A stretch of 41,912 bases of DNA from Cyclobacteriaceae bacterium (lineage in GTDB: Bacteria > Bacteroidota > Bacteroidia > Cytophagales > Cyclobacteriaceae). Shown here one piece after another: positions 7,955 to 15,906 of the stretch (its first letter is position 1; every line of letters begins with the position of its first letter). The position numbers were made by a program, and so were the translations under genes. The notes beneath the pieces were generated by a model that ran no database searches, was not told where the DNA came from, and saw only the letters and a program-made list of their open reading frames with translations. The DNA is taken from contig JANWWN010000026.1 in NCBI GenBank assembly GCA_025055435.1, positions 1-41,912 on the forward strand, in the 5' to 3' direction.

Positions 7955-8671
7955 TCATCTTCTGGATTTTCTGCGAACAGCAGTTCTGCCGGTCTGGTAA
8001 AATACACCTACCGTAAACTCCATACCGGTGAAGTCTGTTTTTGCATCGGCAAAATCAAAATCACGTGTTTCAATGGTGGTGTTGCCTCCGGTATAACTTC
8101 CTTTAACCGGAAAGCGCGATTCACCCATCAGGTAATTTGCTTCCAGCGATGCGCCAAAATTCTGCGCAACAGGAAAGGTTAGTTCAAGACCGGCATGATA
8201 CCCCCAACCCGGATAATTTTTGAAATTTGCCGATGTATTGGCAACTGCCCAGCCTTGCCAGTTTCGAATGGCTCTGTCAAGATGACCATATTGGAGATGC
8301 TGGTCAAATGCATAGAAAAAAAATGCACCACCTTTGATATCAATTTCCAGACTACCTGCCTGCAGCATCAGCACCAGCTCGGCCGGAATAAAAACGGTAA
8401 AATTCGGTCCGGTTAAAGGACCATCGTATGTGAAAGGAAGATCCTTCAGGCTGAGGCCGGATATGCGATATAATGTTGCCCCGGTTTCGAAAGCAAAGTT
8501 GCGGTTAAAGTCAAATCCCAGTCCGCGTATGGAAAACGGACTAATCGGAGCAGAGAAGTATCCTTTTTTGGGGATAAAGTAAGAAAACGATAAACCAAAA
8601 TCCTGCGCCAGGCATGGCTGTATAAAACGATACAGAGTAGAAAAAAGAAGGACGGCCAAAAGCTTTTTCAT
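7955..8671 (-). CDS. putative outer-membrane beta-barrel protein, unknown function
   Basis: A 238-residue protein with a signal peptide (MKKLLAVLLFSTL to CLAQ, about 1-23). The rest is a run of short alternating hydrophobic strands (for example FAFETGATLYRISGL, GWGYHAGLELTFPV, FGASLEANYLMG and MEFTVGVFYQTG), as expected of a small outer-membrane barrel similar in size to OmpW or porin-like Bacteroidota families. I do not recognise a named family. Its ATG overlaps the stop of the LtaS-like gene (ATGA, 8668-8671), so the two are translationally coupled and probably act in the same envelope process. Confidence 0.7.
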   Translation of the reverse strand: MKKLLAVLLFSTLYRFIQPCLAQDFGLSFSYFIPKKGYFSAPISPFSIRGLGFDFNRNFAFETGATLYRISGLSLKDLPFTYDGPLTGPNFTVFIPAELVLMLQAGSLEIDIKGGAFFFYAFDQHLQYGHLDRAIRNWQGWAVANTSANFKNYPGWGYHAGLELTFPVAQNFGASLEANYLMGESRFPVKGSYTGGNTTIETRDFDFADAKTDFTGMEFTVGVFYQTGRTAVRRKSRR

Positions 8672-10491
8672 CGTTTCGAGTTATAATCCAGATACAGTTT
8701 TTCCATGTAGGCTTTCGACAGGTTTATGTATTCCTCGGTAATGTTGCCCTGCTCAACGATGAAGTGGTGTCCGGGATTATCATATACCAGCAATGCATCC
8801 GGAGCAATAAAACCGAAGCCATCATGAAAAACAAACATGGCGAAATTCTTTACCGGTTTACCGAGCAGGTTTTTACTGAAAATAAACCGGTTGTCCGGAT
8901 GCCCAAGTTGGGCCAATAGGGTATTGGCCAGGTCGCTTTGATTGCCCAACGTATGAATAACGGTGTCCCGATTAACAGCGCCTCCTGTCCAAAGCATGGG
9001 GATATGGTATTTTTCTTTTTGCTCGGGCCTTTTATTTCCGGGTAGCCGGTGTCCGTGGTCGGCAGTTATGATAATCAGGGTGTTGTTCCACCAGGCTTTG
9101 GTTTGTGCGGAGGCTATGAAATCACCCAGACACTTATCGGTGTAATGGCATGCGTTTAAATAACGTGTTGCTTCATCGTTACCTGCAAAAACAGGCGGCA
9201 TGGGTACATTAAACGGCTCATGACTGCTCAGGGTGAGCACTACTTTAAAAAACGGAAGCTGCCGGGTTGAGTCCAGTTCATACAGCACCTGCCTGAACAG
9301 AAATGCATCGTGAATACCCCATTTGTTGGTTTGTAAGCTGTCGGGAAAGTCATCCAGCGAAGTGATGTGGGCAAAATGACCGTTGGTAAATAGTGACCGG
9401 TAATTGGCAAAATCCACATCGCCTCCATATACAAAGGAGGCACGATAACCCAGTTCAATGAGATCAGAGCTGAGGTAATGAAGCTGTTGGGTTTTATGTA
9501 CATACTTGATAATTGAGCCCCGCGGCTGAGCGGGGTACGCACTCAATAAACTAACCAGGCCTTTATCAGTGCGGTCGCCATTGGCATAGAACTGGTCAAA
9601 AAAAACTCCTCTTTTGCATAGCCTGTTCAGGTTCGGCATTACATCCTCGCGGCCGCCAAGCGGACCGACTACGTCTTCCGTAATTCCTTCAAGAATTATG
9701 AGTAAGATATTAGGCCGCCTGGTATTCAAAACGTAAATAGTTGAATCCTGCTGCGGGTAGAGTCTGCTGAAGTATTCTTCGGTCAGTTTTTTATCAAAAA
9801 AATCTTCGGGGTATTTTAACTGGTTGCTACTCCATGCGCTGTACATGAAACTCCACACCGCATTAATTCCTGCGTGATTGGCAAAGGGTTTGTCGGGATG
9901 AAAATACACCCGGCTGATGTTCATGGTGGACACCTGAAAACTTCCGCGAACGGGTATAATAAGTAATGCAGTGAGAAGGAGCAAAGCCAATGCATAAACC
10001 GGTCGCAGAACTGGTAATTTTTCAATGCGGGTAATCCGGCTATAAAAAAAAATTGACACAATGGAAAAGCTGATCCAAAGCAGTATCAGGAAAAAATAAC
10101 GAAGCAAGGGTAGTGTTCCGGCTGCTTCATTATCCAGGTACAACAAGGGTGCTGTTGTAAGACGAAAGCCCCAATGCCGGTATAATTCCGCATCGGCAAC
10201 AACCATAAAAGAAGTTAGCAGGATTCCGGCTTTATTGATGCCGTGAATAACAGGTATAAAATTTTTCTTCAGACTGACGGATAGGGTAAGCAACAAGCCG
10301 CTGATTATCATCAGATAGCCGCCCATGCTCAGGTCCATCTGAAAGCCATAGCCGAATACTTTAATCCATTCTACAGGTGTGAGTCCCGCAGCCTGATTGA
10401 AATGAAACAACAAAAAAAATAACCGGGCTGTGGCAAAATAAATCAACCACCAGCTGTATAACCTGAAGAAAAGAGCAATATGCCTGTACAT
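8668..10491 (-). CDS. LtaS-like membrane sulfatase-fold enzyme (alkaline phosphatase superfamily)
   Basis: A 607-residue membrane protein. The first ~180 residues contain about five transmembrane helices. After a linker, residues about 255-590 form an alkaline-phosphatase/sulfatase catalytic domain facing the periplasm. Signature residues match LtaS and OpgB/EptA-type enzymes: E268 in IILEGITE, the probable nucleophile T308 in YANGDRTDKG, SSHEPF with H424, and the metal pair D478-H479 in ITADHGHRLPG. Family members move a phosphoglycerol or phosphoethanolamine group from a lipid onto an envelope glycan. Bacteroidota do not make lipoteichoic acid, so the acceptor here is probably another surface glycan or lipid. 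A promoter-like TATCTTTG lies 16 bases upstream. It is coupled to the outer-membrane protein downstream. Confidence 0.88.
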   Translation of the reverse strand: MYRHIALFFRLYSWWLIYFATARLFFLLFHFNQAAGLTPVEWIKVFGYGFQMDLSMGGYLMIISGLLLTLSVSLKKNFIPVIHGINKAGILLTSFMVVADAELYRHWGFRLTTAPLLYLDNEAAGTLPLLRYFFLILLWISFSIVSIFFYSRITRIEKLPVLRPVYALALLLLTALLIIPVRGSFQVSTMNISRVYFHPDKPFANHAGINAVWSFMYSAWSSNQLKYPEDFFDKKLTEEYFSRLYPQQDSTIYVLNTRRPNILLIILEGITEDVVGPLGGREDVMPNLNRLCKRGVFFDQFYANGDRTDKGLVSLLSAYPAQPRGSIIKYVHKTQQLHYLSSDLIELGYRASFVYGGDVDFANYRSLFTNGHFAHITSLDDFPDSLQTNKWGIHDAFLFRQVLYELDSTRQLPFFKVVLTLSSHEPFNVPMPPVFAGNDEATRYLNACHYTDKCLGDFIASAQTKAWWNNTLIIITADHGHRLPGNKRPEQKEKYHIPMLWTGGAVNRDTVIHTLGNQSDLANTLLAQLGHPDNRFIFSKNLLGKPVKNFAMFVFHDGFGFIAPDALLVYDNPGHHFIVEQGNITEEYINLSKAYMEKLYLDYNSKR

Positions 10492-10507
10492 GGATTCAAA
10501 GGGCGCA

Positions 10508-10515
10508 CAAAGATA
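10508..10515 (-). promoter_or_regulatory. possible -7 box for the LtaS-like gene
   Basis: TATCTTTG on the minus strand matches the Bacteroidota -7 consensus TAnnTTTG exactly, and would place the transcript start about ten bases before the ATG at 10491. No TTG (-33) box is seen at the right distance, so this rests on the -7 match alone. Confidence 0.35.
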
Positions 10516-10568
10516 ATTTTACTTGGCTGTGTGGTAAAATCTGCATAGCATTCGGAAAATTTCTGATC

Positions 10569-12275
10569 ATGAAAGTCCGTGTCATCTTATTCCTTTGTCT
10601 TTTATCAGCTTTACTTTCCTGCTCGCGCCGTCAGCCTTCCGCAGATTTGATTATTTACGGAGGGACCATTTATACGGTGAATGATGCCCGGCCTGTAGTG
10701 GAGGCAGTGGCAGTTATAGGCGACCGGATAGTTTTTGCAGGCACACAGAATGAAGCGTTCAAGTGGAAAGGAGACAGCACGCAACTAATTGACCTGACAG
10801 GCCAAACCATGACTCCCGGCTTTATTGAAGGACACGGGCATATTATGGGAATTGGATATAATGAACTTGACCTGAACCTGATGGATGTGAAAAGCTATGA
10901 CGAGTTAGTGGAACGGGTGAAGCAAGCCGTTGAAAAAGCTAAACCCGGTGAGTGGATTCTGGGAAGAGGATGGCACCAGGATAAATGGGAGGCGAAACCG
11001 CCCGTAATGATAAAGGGATTTCAGACGCATCATGCATTAAGTGCCGTTTCGCCCGATAATCCGGTGTTTCTCCGTCATGCCAGCGGCCACGCTGCCATGG
11101 CCAACGCCAAAGCCATGGAAATAGCTGGCATTAACCAGTTATCGCGCGAATCACTCCGTCAGGTTTCTGAAGAAGGCGGGGAAATTATACGTGATGAGCG
11201 GGGCAATCCAACAGGCATTTTTAACGAGCTTGCCATGTCGCTAATTAGCCGGCACATTCCGGCTAATGAAGAGGAGCGGGCTGAACGCGCACTGGAGTTG
11301 GCCATCGAAGCCTGCTGGCGAAACGGCATAACAAGTTTTCACGATGCCGGAGCCACGCGCGAAAGTATAGCATTATTTAAAAGCTTTAAGGAAAGAGGTA
11401 AACTGGGAGTTAGGTTATATGTAATGGTTACCGGCTGGGACCGTGATCTGGTTTATGAATGGTTCAGGTGGGGTCCGGAAATCGATCCGCAGAATCTGCT
11501 AACCATTCGTTCGGTAAAATTGAATTGCGATGGGGCCCTGGGCTCGCGCGGAGCGTGGTTGCTGGAACCCTATTCCGACCGGCCGGGCTTTTACGGTATG
11601 GCCACCTATCCGATGGACAGTGTGTTGGCGGTTTCGCGAGCTGCATTAAAAGCAGGTTTTCAGGTTTGTTCGCATGCAATAGGCGACAGGGCCAACCGTG
11701 AAATTCTCGACCGTTATGAACAGGCCTTCAAGGAAAACCCGCAGGTAACCGACCACCGCTTTCGTATTGAGCACGCACAGCATTTGCATCCGCAGGATAT
11801 TCCGCGGTTTGGTGCTCTTAAAGTTATACCCGCCATGCAGGCTATTCACATGTCCAGCGACCGGCCGTGGGCCATTAATCGACTGGGTGAAAAACGAATA
11901 AAAGAAGGCGCCTACATGTGGCAATCCCTGTTGCGCACGGGTGCCATCATTGTCAACGGAACAGATGCACCGGTCGAACCGCTTAATCCGATTCCCAGCT
12001 TTTACGCTTCGGTTACCCGAAAGACGTTGAAAGGAGAACCCGAAGGAGGCTATGAACCGGAGGAAAAAATGACCCGGGAGCAGGCCTTGCGTTCCTATAC
12101 CCTGGATGCTGCGTACGGAGCTTTCGAGGAAAAAATTAAGGGCTCCATAGAGCCCGGTAAGTTGGCCGACTTTACTGTGTTTTCGCAGGACATCATGAAG
12201 GTGCCAGAGGCCGATATCCTCAAAACTACCGTAACCATGACGGTTGTAGGCGGTAAAGTGGTTTACAAAAAATAA
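10569..12275 (+). CDS. YtcJ-like amidohydrolase lipoprotein
   Basis: A 568-residue enzyme of the amidohydrolase-3 group. A lipoprotein signal ends in LLSC with C18 as the lipidated residue, so it sits in the envelope. The N-terminal small beta domain (ADLIIYGGTIYTVND, about 25-39) leads into a TIM barrel with the metal pair H89/H91 in EGHGHIMG. Further conserved sites are CSHAIGDRANR (His near 368), RIEHAQHLHP (His near 401) and the catalytic Asp in GTDAPVEP (near 465). YtcJ relatives hydrolyse N-acyl or exocyclic amide bonds, but few substrates are known. Secreted lipid-anchored versions are common in Bacteroidota and are usually annotated only as amidohydrolases. No neighbour suggests a pathway. 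Confidence 0.9.
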   Translation: MKVRVILFLCLLSALLSCSRRQPSADLIIYGGTIYTVNDARPVVEAVAVIGDRIVFAGTQNEAFKWKGDSTQLIDLTGQTMTPGFIEGHGHIMGIGYNELDLNLMDVKSYDELVERVKQAVEKAKPGEWILGRGWHQDKWEAKPPVMIKGFQTHHALSAVSPDNPVFLRHASGHAAMANAKAMEIAGINQLSRESLRQVSEEGGEIIRDERGNPTGIFNELAMSLISRHIPANEEERAERALELAIEACWRNGITSFHDAGATRESIALFKSFKERGKLGVRLYVMVTGWDRDLVYEWFRWGPEIDPQNLLTIRSVKLNCDGALGSRGAWLLEPYSDRPGFYGMATYPMDSVLAVSRAALKAGFQVCSHAIGDRANREILDRYEQAFKENPQVTDHRFRIEHAQHLHPQDIPRFGALKVIPAMQAIHMSSDRPWAINRLGEKRIKEGAYMWQSLLRTGAIIVNGTDAPVEPLNPIPSFYASVTRKTLKGEPEGGYEPEEKMTREQALRSYTLDAAYGAFEEKIKGSIEPGKLADFTVFSQDIMKVPEADILKTTVTMTVVGGKVVYKK

Positions 12276-12299
12276 ACTGCTTCAATGTAAGCTAACGGC

Positions 12300-12704
12300 C
12301 TACGATTTAATATACTTTTCAGCTTTTTTTCTCAGAAATTCCCGGTCTGATGTAATCGAGGGGTCACTGTAAATATGCGATGCCAATTCCCCTACCACGG
12401 CCTTTTTGAAGCCCAGCTTGTCGGCCATCTTTTCGCAAAAAGCTATTTCACTTCGGAAAACCTGCCCATCCATGCGCATCATCTGTATCAGATAGTACAG
12501 ATGTTCAAATTTTTCATCAAAAGTCATGGCGGAAAGTTCAGTTATCGGGGCAGGCATTTTTAACATGCTATCAACCTCTTCACGGCTTAACCCGTTGGCT
12601 TTACCTAAGGTGTGAATTAATTTCGCTTCCTTATCTTCAATTTTGCCATCGCTGGCAGCCAGGTTTATCAGAACGTTTAATTCGGCTTTTCTGTTGAATT
12701 CCAT
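12300..12704 (-). CDS. TerB-like helical protein
   Basis: From the ATG at 12704, a 134-residue all-helical cytoplasmic protein that resembles TerB domains: it has an early LINLAASDGKIEDKEAKLIH block, the acidic helix-turn pattern typical of the family, and a second similar block (LIQMMRMDGQVFRSEIAFCE). The frame is open to 12782, but the preceding 26 residues are not family-like, so the inner start is preferred. TerB proteins occur in tellurite-resistance and membrane-stress gene sets; no other ter gene is here and resistance should not be inferred. Another TerB-like region forms the N-terminus of the ABC transporter at 25340. Confidence 0.72.
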   Translation of the reverse strand: MEFNRKAELNVLINLAASDGKIEDKEAKLIHTLGKANGLSREEVDSMLKMPAPITELSAMTFDEKFEHLYYLIQMMRMDGQVFRSEIAFCEKMADKLGFKKAVVGELASHIYSDPSITSDREFLRKKAEKYIKS

Positions 12705-12829
12705 AATTGGTTTTAGGTTTGTTGCAATGTTGGAAATATCGCTAAAATTACAAAATTGCTCGCTTTGTTTTCTTTGAATCACGGATTTTAGAGGTTCTCA
12801 TACCTCAATTCATTAACCAAGCAGATTTT

Positions 12830-13507
12830 ATGAAATTAATACTGGTTGCTTTTTTATGCGTAATCAGGAGCGTCTTAGCCCAATACTCTGAGGTACGTAC
12901 GCCCGGAAATTTTACCGGCGTCAAAGTGTCGGAAGGTATTGACCTCTACCTGAAAAAAGGTTATCGCGAAGGGGTGAAGATTGAAACAGAAGGTCTGTCA
13001 ACGGAAAACGTGATTACTGAAATCTCGGGCGATTTTTTGAAAATACATCTCACACCCGGGAATTACCGCAAGGTGAAAGTAAAAGCATGGGTAACCTACG
13101 TTCAGCTGTCGCAACTGTCAGCCAGCGCTGCTGCGCGAATTTATTCCACTGAGCCCATTCGTGCCAGGTTAGTTAAAATCAATGCAAGCAGTGATGCCAC
13201 AATCGATATACCGGTTGAAGCTGATGAGGCTGAAATACATGTATCCAGTGCGGCCGATGTAGAGCTAAGCGGAAAAGTTGGAAAATTGACGGCTGAAATC
13301 AGCAGTGCCGGCACCCTTGACGCCCTGAACTTCAATGCTGAAGCCGTTAGAATAGTAGTAAGCAGTGCGGGTTCGGCTAGCGTTTTTGCCGCAACCGATT
13401 TGGAAGCAAAGGCTGTGAGTGCAGGCAGCATTTGCTATAAAGGAAACCCGGTCCGGTCGGTAACACATTCATCAGGAGCCGGTACAATTAAAAAGCTTGA
13501 GCAATAA
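12830..13507 (+). CDS. DUF2807 (head GIN domain) secreted protein
   Basis: A 225-residue secreted protein with a signal peptide (about 1-17, ending VLAQ). The remainder is the DUF2807 beta-solenoid-like domain, with recurring short strands around serine-alanine turns (LSASAAARI, NASSDATI, HVSSAADVEL, EISSAGTLD, VVSSAGSAS and KAVSAGSICY). The regular spacing suggests a right-handed repeat of about 20 residues. These proteins are abundant in Bacteroidota and are annotated as putative autotransporter adhesins, though no function is proven. It appears to be a single-gene unit, and the glutamine synthetase promoter follows. Confidence 0.85.
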   Translation: MKLILVAFLCVIRSVLAQYSEVRTPGNFTGVKVSEGIDLYLKKGYREGVKIETEGLSTENVITEISGDFLKIHLTPGNYRKVKVKAWVTYVQLSQLSASAAARIYSTEPIRARLVKINASSDATIDIPVEADEAEIHVSSAADVELSGKVGKLTAEISSAGTLDALNFNAEAVRIVVSSAGSASVFAATDLEAKAVSAGSICYKGNPVRSVTHSSGAGTIKKLEQ

Positions 13508-13582
13508 AATTTGATAAAAAATTTTAGTTATAAGGTTAAAAATTCACCTAATTGATCAGAAAATTATAATTTTTTTAATGAT

Positions 13583-13604
13583 TAAGGGTTAAAATTGACC
13601 CTTA
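13583..13604. promoter_or_regulatory. inverted repeat TAAGGGT-N8-ACCCTTA (operator candidate)
   Basis: Two perfect 7-base arms (13583-13589 and 13598-13604) flank an 8-base spacer that contains the TTG of the proposed -33 box of the glutamine synthetase promoter. A protein bound here would compete with RNA polymerase, so this is a candidate operator. No known regulator is matched. Confidence 0.4.
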
Positions 13605-13627
13605 TTTTCAAAATTGTAATACCTTTG
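13595..13627 (+). promoter_or_regulatory. glutamine synthetase promoter (TTG-N22-TAnnTTTG)
   Basis: A TTG at 13595-13597 and TACCTTTG at 13620-13627 fit the Bacteroidota primary-sigma promoter (TTG, 17-23 bases, TAnnTTTG), with a 22-base spacer. A start of transcription near 13633 would give a leader of about 20 bases before the ATG at 13653. The surrounding 145 bases are very AT-rich. Confidence 0.6.
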
Positions 13628-13652
13628 GCGCCATTAAATAACCAATAACCCT

Positions 13653-15815
13653 ATGGCGCATCTCCGATTTGAAGCATTAAAGCAACTCAACAGCCGTCCG
13701 CGCGTCCATGTGGACTTACCGGCACCTAAAGTCAGCGATTTTTTCGCAGAGAATGTTTTCACCATGGAGCAAATGAGGGCTGCCCTTGCTCCGGCTGTTT
13801 TTAAAAAGGTTAGTCAGGCTATTTTAAACCACGAAAAGATTGATCTGGCGACAGCCGATGCAGTGGCTGCAGCAGCCAAAAGTTGGGCCATGGCCAAGGG
13901 TGCTACCCATTTTACCCACTGGTTTCAGCCGCTTACCGGAGGTACGGCTGAAAAACATGACAGCTTTTTCGATGCCCTCTCCGGTATTGAAAAATTCAAA
14001 GGCAGTGAACTGGTACAACAAGAGCCGGATGCATCCTCCTTTCCGAGTGGTGGCATACGTAGCACGTTTGAGGCCCGCGGTTACACGGCATGGGACCCGA
14101 CATCGCCCATGTTTTTATACGGAAAAACCCTATGTATTCCCACCGTGTTCGTATCGTACACCGGTGAAACACTCGATGCAAAAGGACCACTGCTCAAAGC
14201 TTTAAAGGCAGTTGACAAAGCAGCTACCCGTGTTTGCCAGTTATTCGACAAAGACATTCAGCATGTACATGCATCCCTCGGTCCTGAGCAAGAGTATTTT
14301 GTCGTGGATGAGGCGCTGTTTAATGCCCGTCCCGACCTGGTCATGGCAGGGCGAACCGTATTCGGTCATGCTCCCGCACGTGGCCAGCAGATGGAAGACC
14401 ATTATTTCGCTTCCATCCCTTCGCGGGTGTACGACTTCATGAAAGATTTTGAAATTGAGTGCTGGAAACTGGGCATACCGGTACGTACGCGTCATAATGA
14501 AGTGGCCCCCAGCCAATTTGAAGTAGCACCACTGTTTGAAGAAGTAAACGTTGCCAACGACCACAACCAGTTGATGATGGACGTAATGTGGCGTGTGGCC
14601 GGCAAACACAAACTAAAAGTACTGTTTCATGAAAAACCCTTTGCCGGCCTGAACGGAACCGGAAAGCACAACAACTGGTCGCTTATAACCGACACGGGTG
14701 TTAATCTGTTTGCACCTACCAGCAGTGCGCGTGATAACCTGATGTTCTTAACCTTTTTTGTGAACACCATCAAGGCCGTGCACGAATATGCCGACTTACT
14801 GCGTGCAAGCATAGCCACACCGGGTAACGATTTCCGCCTGGGCGCAAACGAAGCACCGCCCGCCATTATGTCGGTATTCATTGGTTCTCAAATGTCGTCT
14901 GTTCTGGATGAGTTGGAGAAGAAAGGCAATGTTAAAATTGAAAAGGGCGACAACATGTATATGAAACTCGGCATTGACCAGATTCCTGAAATTATTCTGG
15001 ACAATACCGACCGTAACCGTACATCGCCATTTGCCTTTACCGGAAACAAGTTTGAGTTTCGCGCTGTTGGCGGAAGTGACAACTGTGCTGTGGCGATGAC
15101 AGCACTGAACCTGATTGTGGCCGAACAGCTTACCCAATTTTATGAAAGTGTTGAAAAGGAAATCGAGAAAGGCACCGAAAAGCGCCTGGCCATCGTAAAT
15201 ATTCTGCGCAAATACATCAAGGAGTCTAGGCCCATTCGCTTTGAAGGCGATGGCTATTCAGAGGAATGGGTAAAAGAGGCAGAAAAACGCGGCCTGAAAA
15301 ATATTAAAAATATGCCCGAGGCTTTGGCTGCCTATCTGGAGCCCAAATCGGTTAAAATATTTGAACGCCATGGGGTGCTTACCCATAAGGAACTAGAGGC
15401 GCGTAACGAAATTCGACTGGAAGCTTATATCAAGCGCGTTCAGATTGAGTCGCGTGTAATTGGCGACCTGGCCATGAATCATATTGTACCTACCGCCATA
15501 GCGTATCAAAATAAGCTGATTGCCAACGCCAACGGTTTAAAAGACCTGGGTATTGATGCCAAAGCGGTCATTCAAACCATTAAAGAAATCAGCGCGCACA
15601 TCGAAACCATTAAAAATGGTGTGCGCCAGATGATTGAGGAGCGCAAGCGCATCAATAAAATCAGCGATACGCATAAACGCGCACTGGCCTATTGCCAGGA
15701 TGTAAAAGAAAAATATTTCGACACCATACGCGATGCGGTGGATAAGCTCGAGTTGCTGGTTGATGACGAAGACTGGCCTCTTGTAAAATACCGGGAACTT
15801 TTGTTCCTTCGCTAA
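13653..15815 (+). CDS. glnN: type III glutamine synthetase
   Basis: A 720-residue glutamine synthetase of the GSIII class, which joins ammonia to glutamate using ATP and is the main such enzyme in many Bacteroidota. The length fits the class (about 700-730 residues, against about 450-470 for GSI). Diagnostic blocks are FTHWFQPLTG (about 88-97), GPEQEYFVVD (about 209-218), RHNEVAPSQFEVAP (about 284-297), GLNGTGKHNNWS (about 333-344) and NRTSPFAFTGNKFEFRAVG (about 453-471). The C-terminal 150 residues include the helical GSIII tail. It stands alone, with its own promoter, an inverted repeat over the -33 region and a strong terminator, which suggests regulation by nitrogen state. No glnB or amtB gene is nearby. 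Confidence 0.96.
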   Translation: MAHLRFEALKQLNSRPRVHVDLPAPKVSDFFAENVFTMEQMRAALAPAVFKKVSQAILNHEKIDLATADAVAAAAKSWAMAKGATHFTHWFQPLTGGTAEKHDSFFDALSGIEKFKGSELVQQEPDASSFPSGGIRSTFEARGYTAWDPTSPMFLYGKTLCIPTVFVSYTGETLDAKGPLLKALKAVDKAATRVCQLFDKDIQHVHASLGPEQEYFVVDEALFNARPDLVMAGRTVFGHAPARGQQMEDHYFASIPSRVYDFMKDFEIECWKLGIPVRTRHNEVAPSQFEVAPLFEEVNVANDHNQLMMDVMWRVAGKHKLKVLFHEKPFAGLNGTGKHNNWSLITDTGVNLFAPTSSARDNLMFLTFFVNTIKAVHEYADLLRASIATPGNDFRLGANEAPPAIMSVFIGSQMSSVLDELEKKGNVKIEKGDNMYMKLGIDQIPEIILDNTDRNRTSPFAFTGNKFEFRAVGGSDNCAVAMTALNLIVAEQLTQFYESVEKEIEKGTEKRLAIVNILRKYIKESRPIRFEGDGYSEEWVKEAEKRGLKNIKNMPEALAAYLEPKSVKIFERHGVLTHKELEARNEIRLEAYIKRVQIESRVIGDLAMNHIVPTAIAYQNKLIANANGLKDLGIDAKAVIQTIKEISAHIETIKNGVRQMIEERKRINKISDTHKRALAYCQDVKEKYFDTIRDAVDKLELLVDDEDWPLVKYRELLFLR

Positions 15816-15843
15816 AGATTAAAACCTAAACCTATCTGAAGAG

Positions 15844-15877
15844 GCGGAAAATCCTGAGGGGTTTTCCGCTTTTTTTT
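15844..15877 (+). terminator. Rho-independent terminator after glutamine synthetase
   Basis: An 8-bp stem (GCGGAAAA at 15844-15851 with TTTTCCGC at 15862-15869) and a 10-base loop are followed by eight T residues. It lies 28 bases after the stop codon. Confidence 0.88.
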
Positions 15878-15906
15878 ATTTATTGCCCGGGTAAATCCGA
15901 TAAATT

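Noticed and set aside
12300-12704. Tellurite-resistance locus
   Set aside because: A lone TerB-like domain without terC, terD or other ter genes does not support resistance.
12705-12782. N-terminal extension of the TerB-like frame
   Set aside because: The 26 residues are unlike the family; the ATG at 12704 begins the domain directly.
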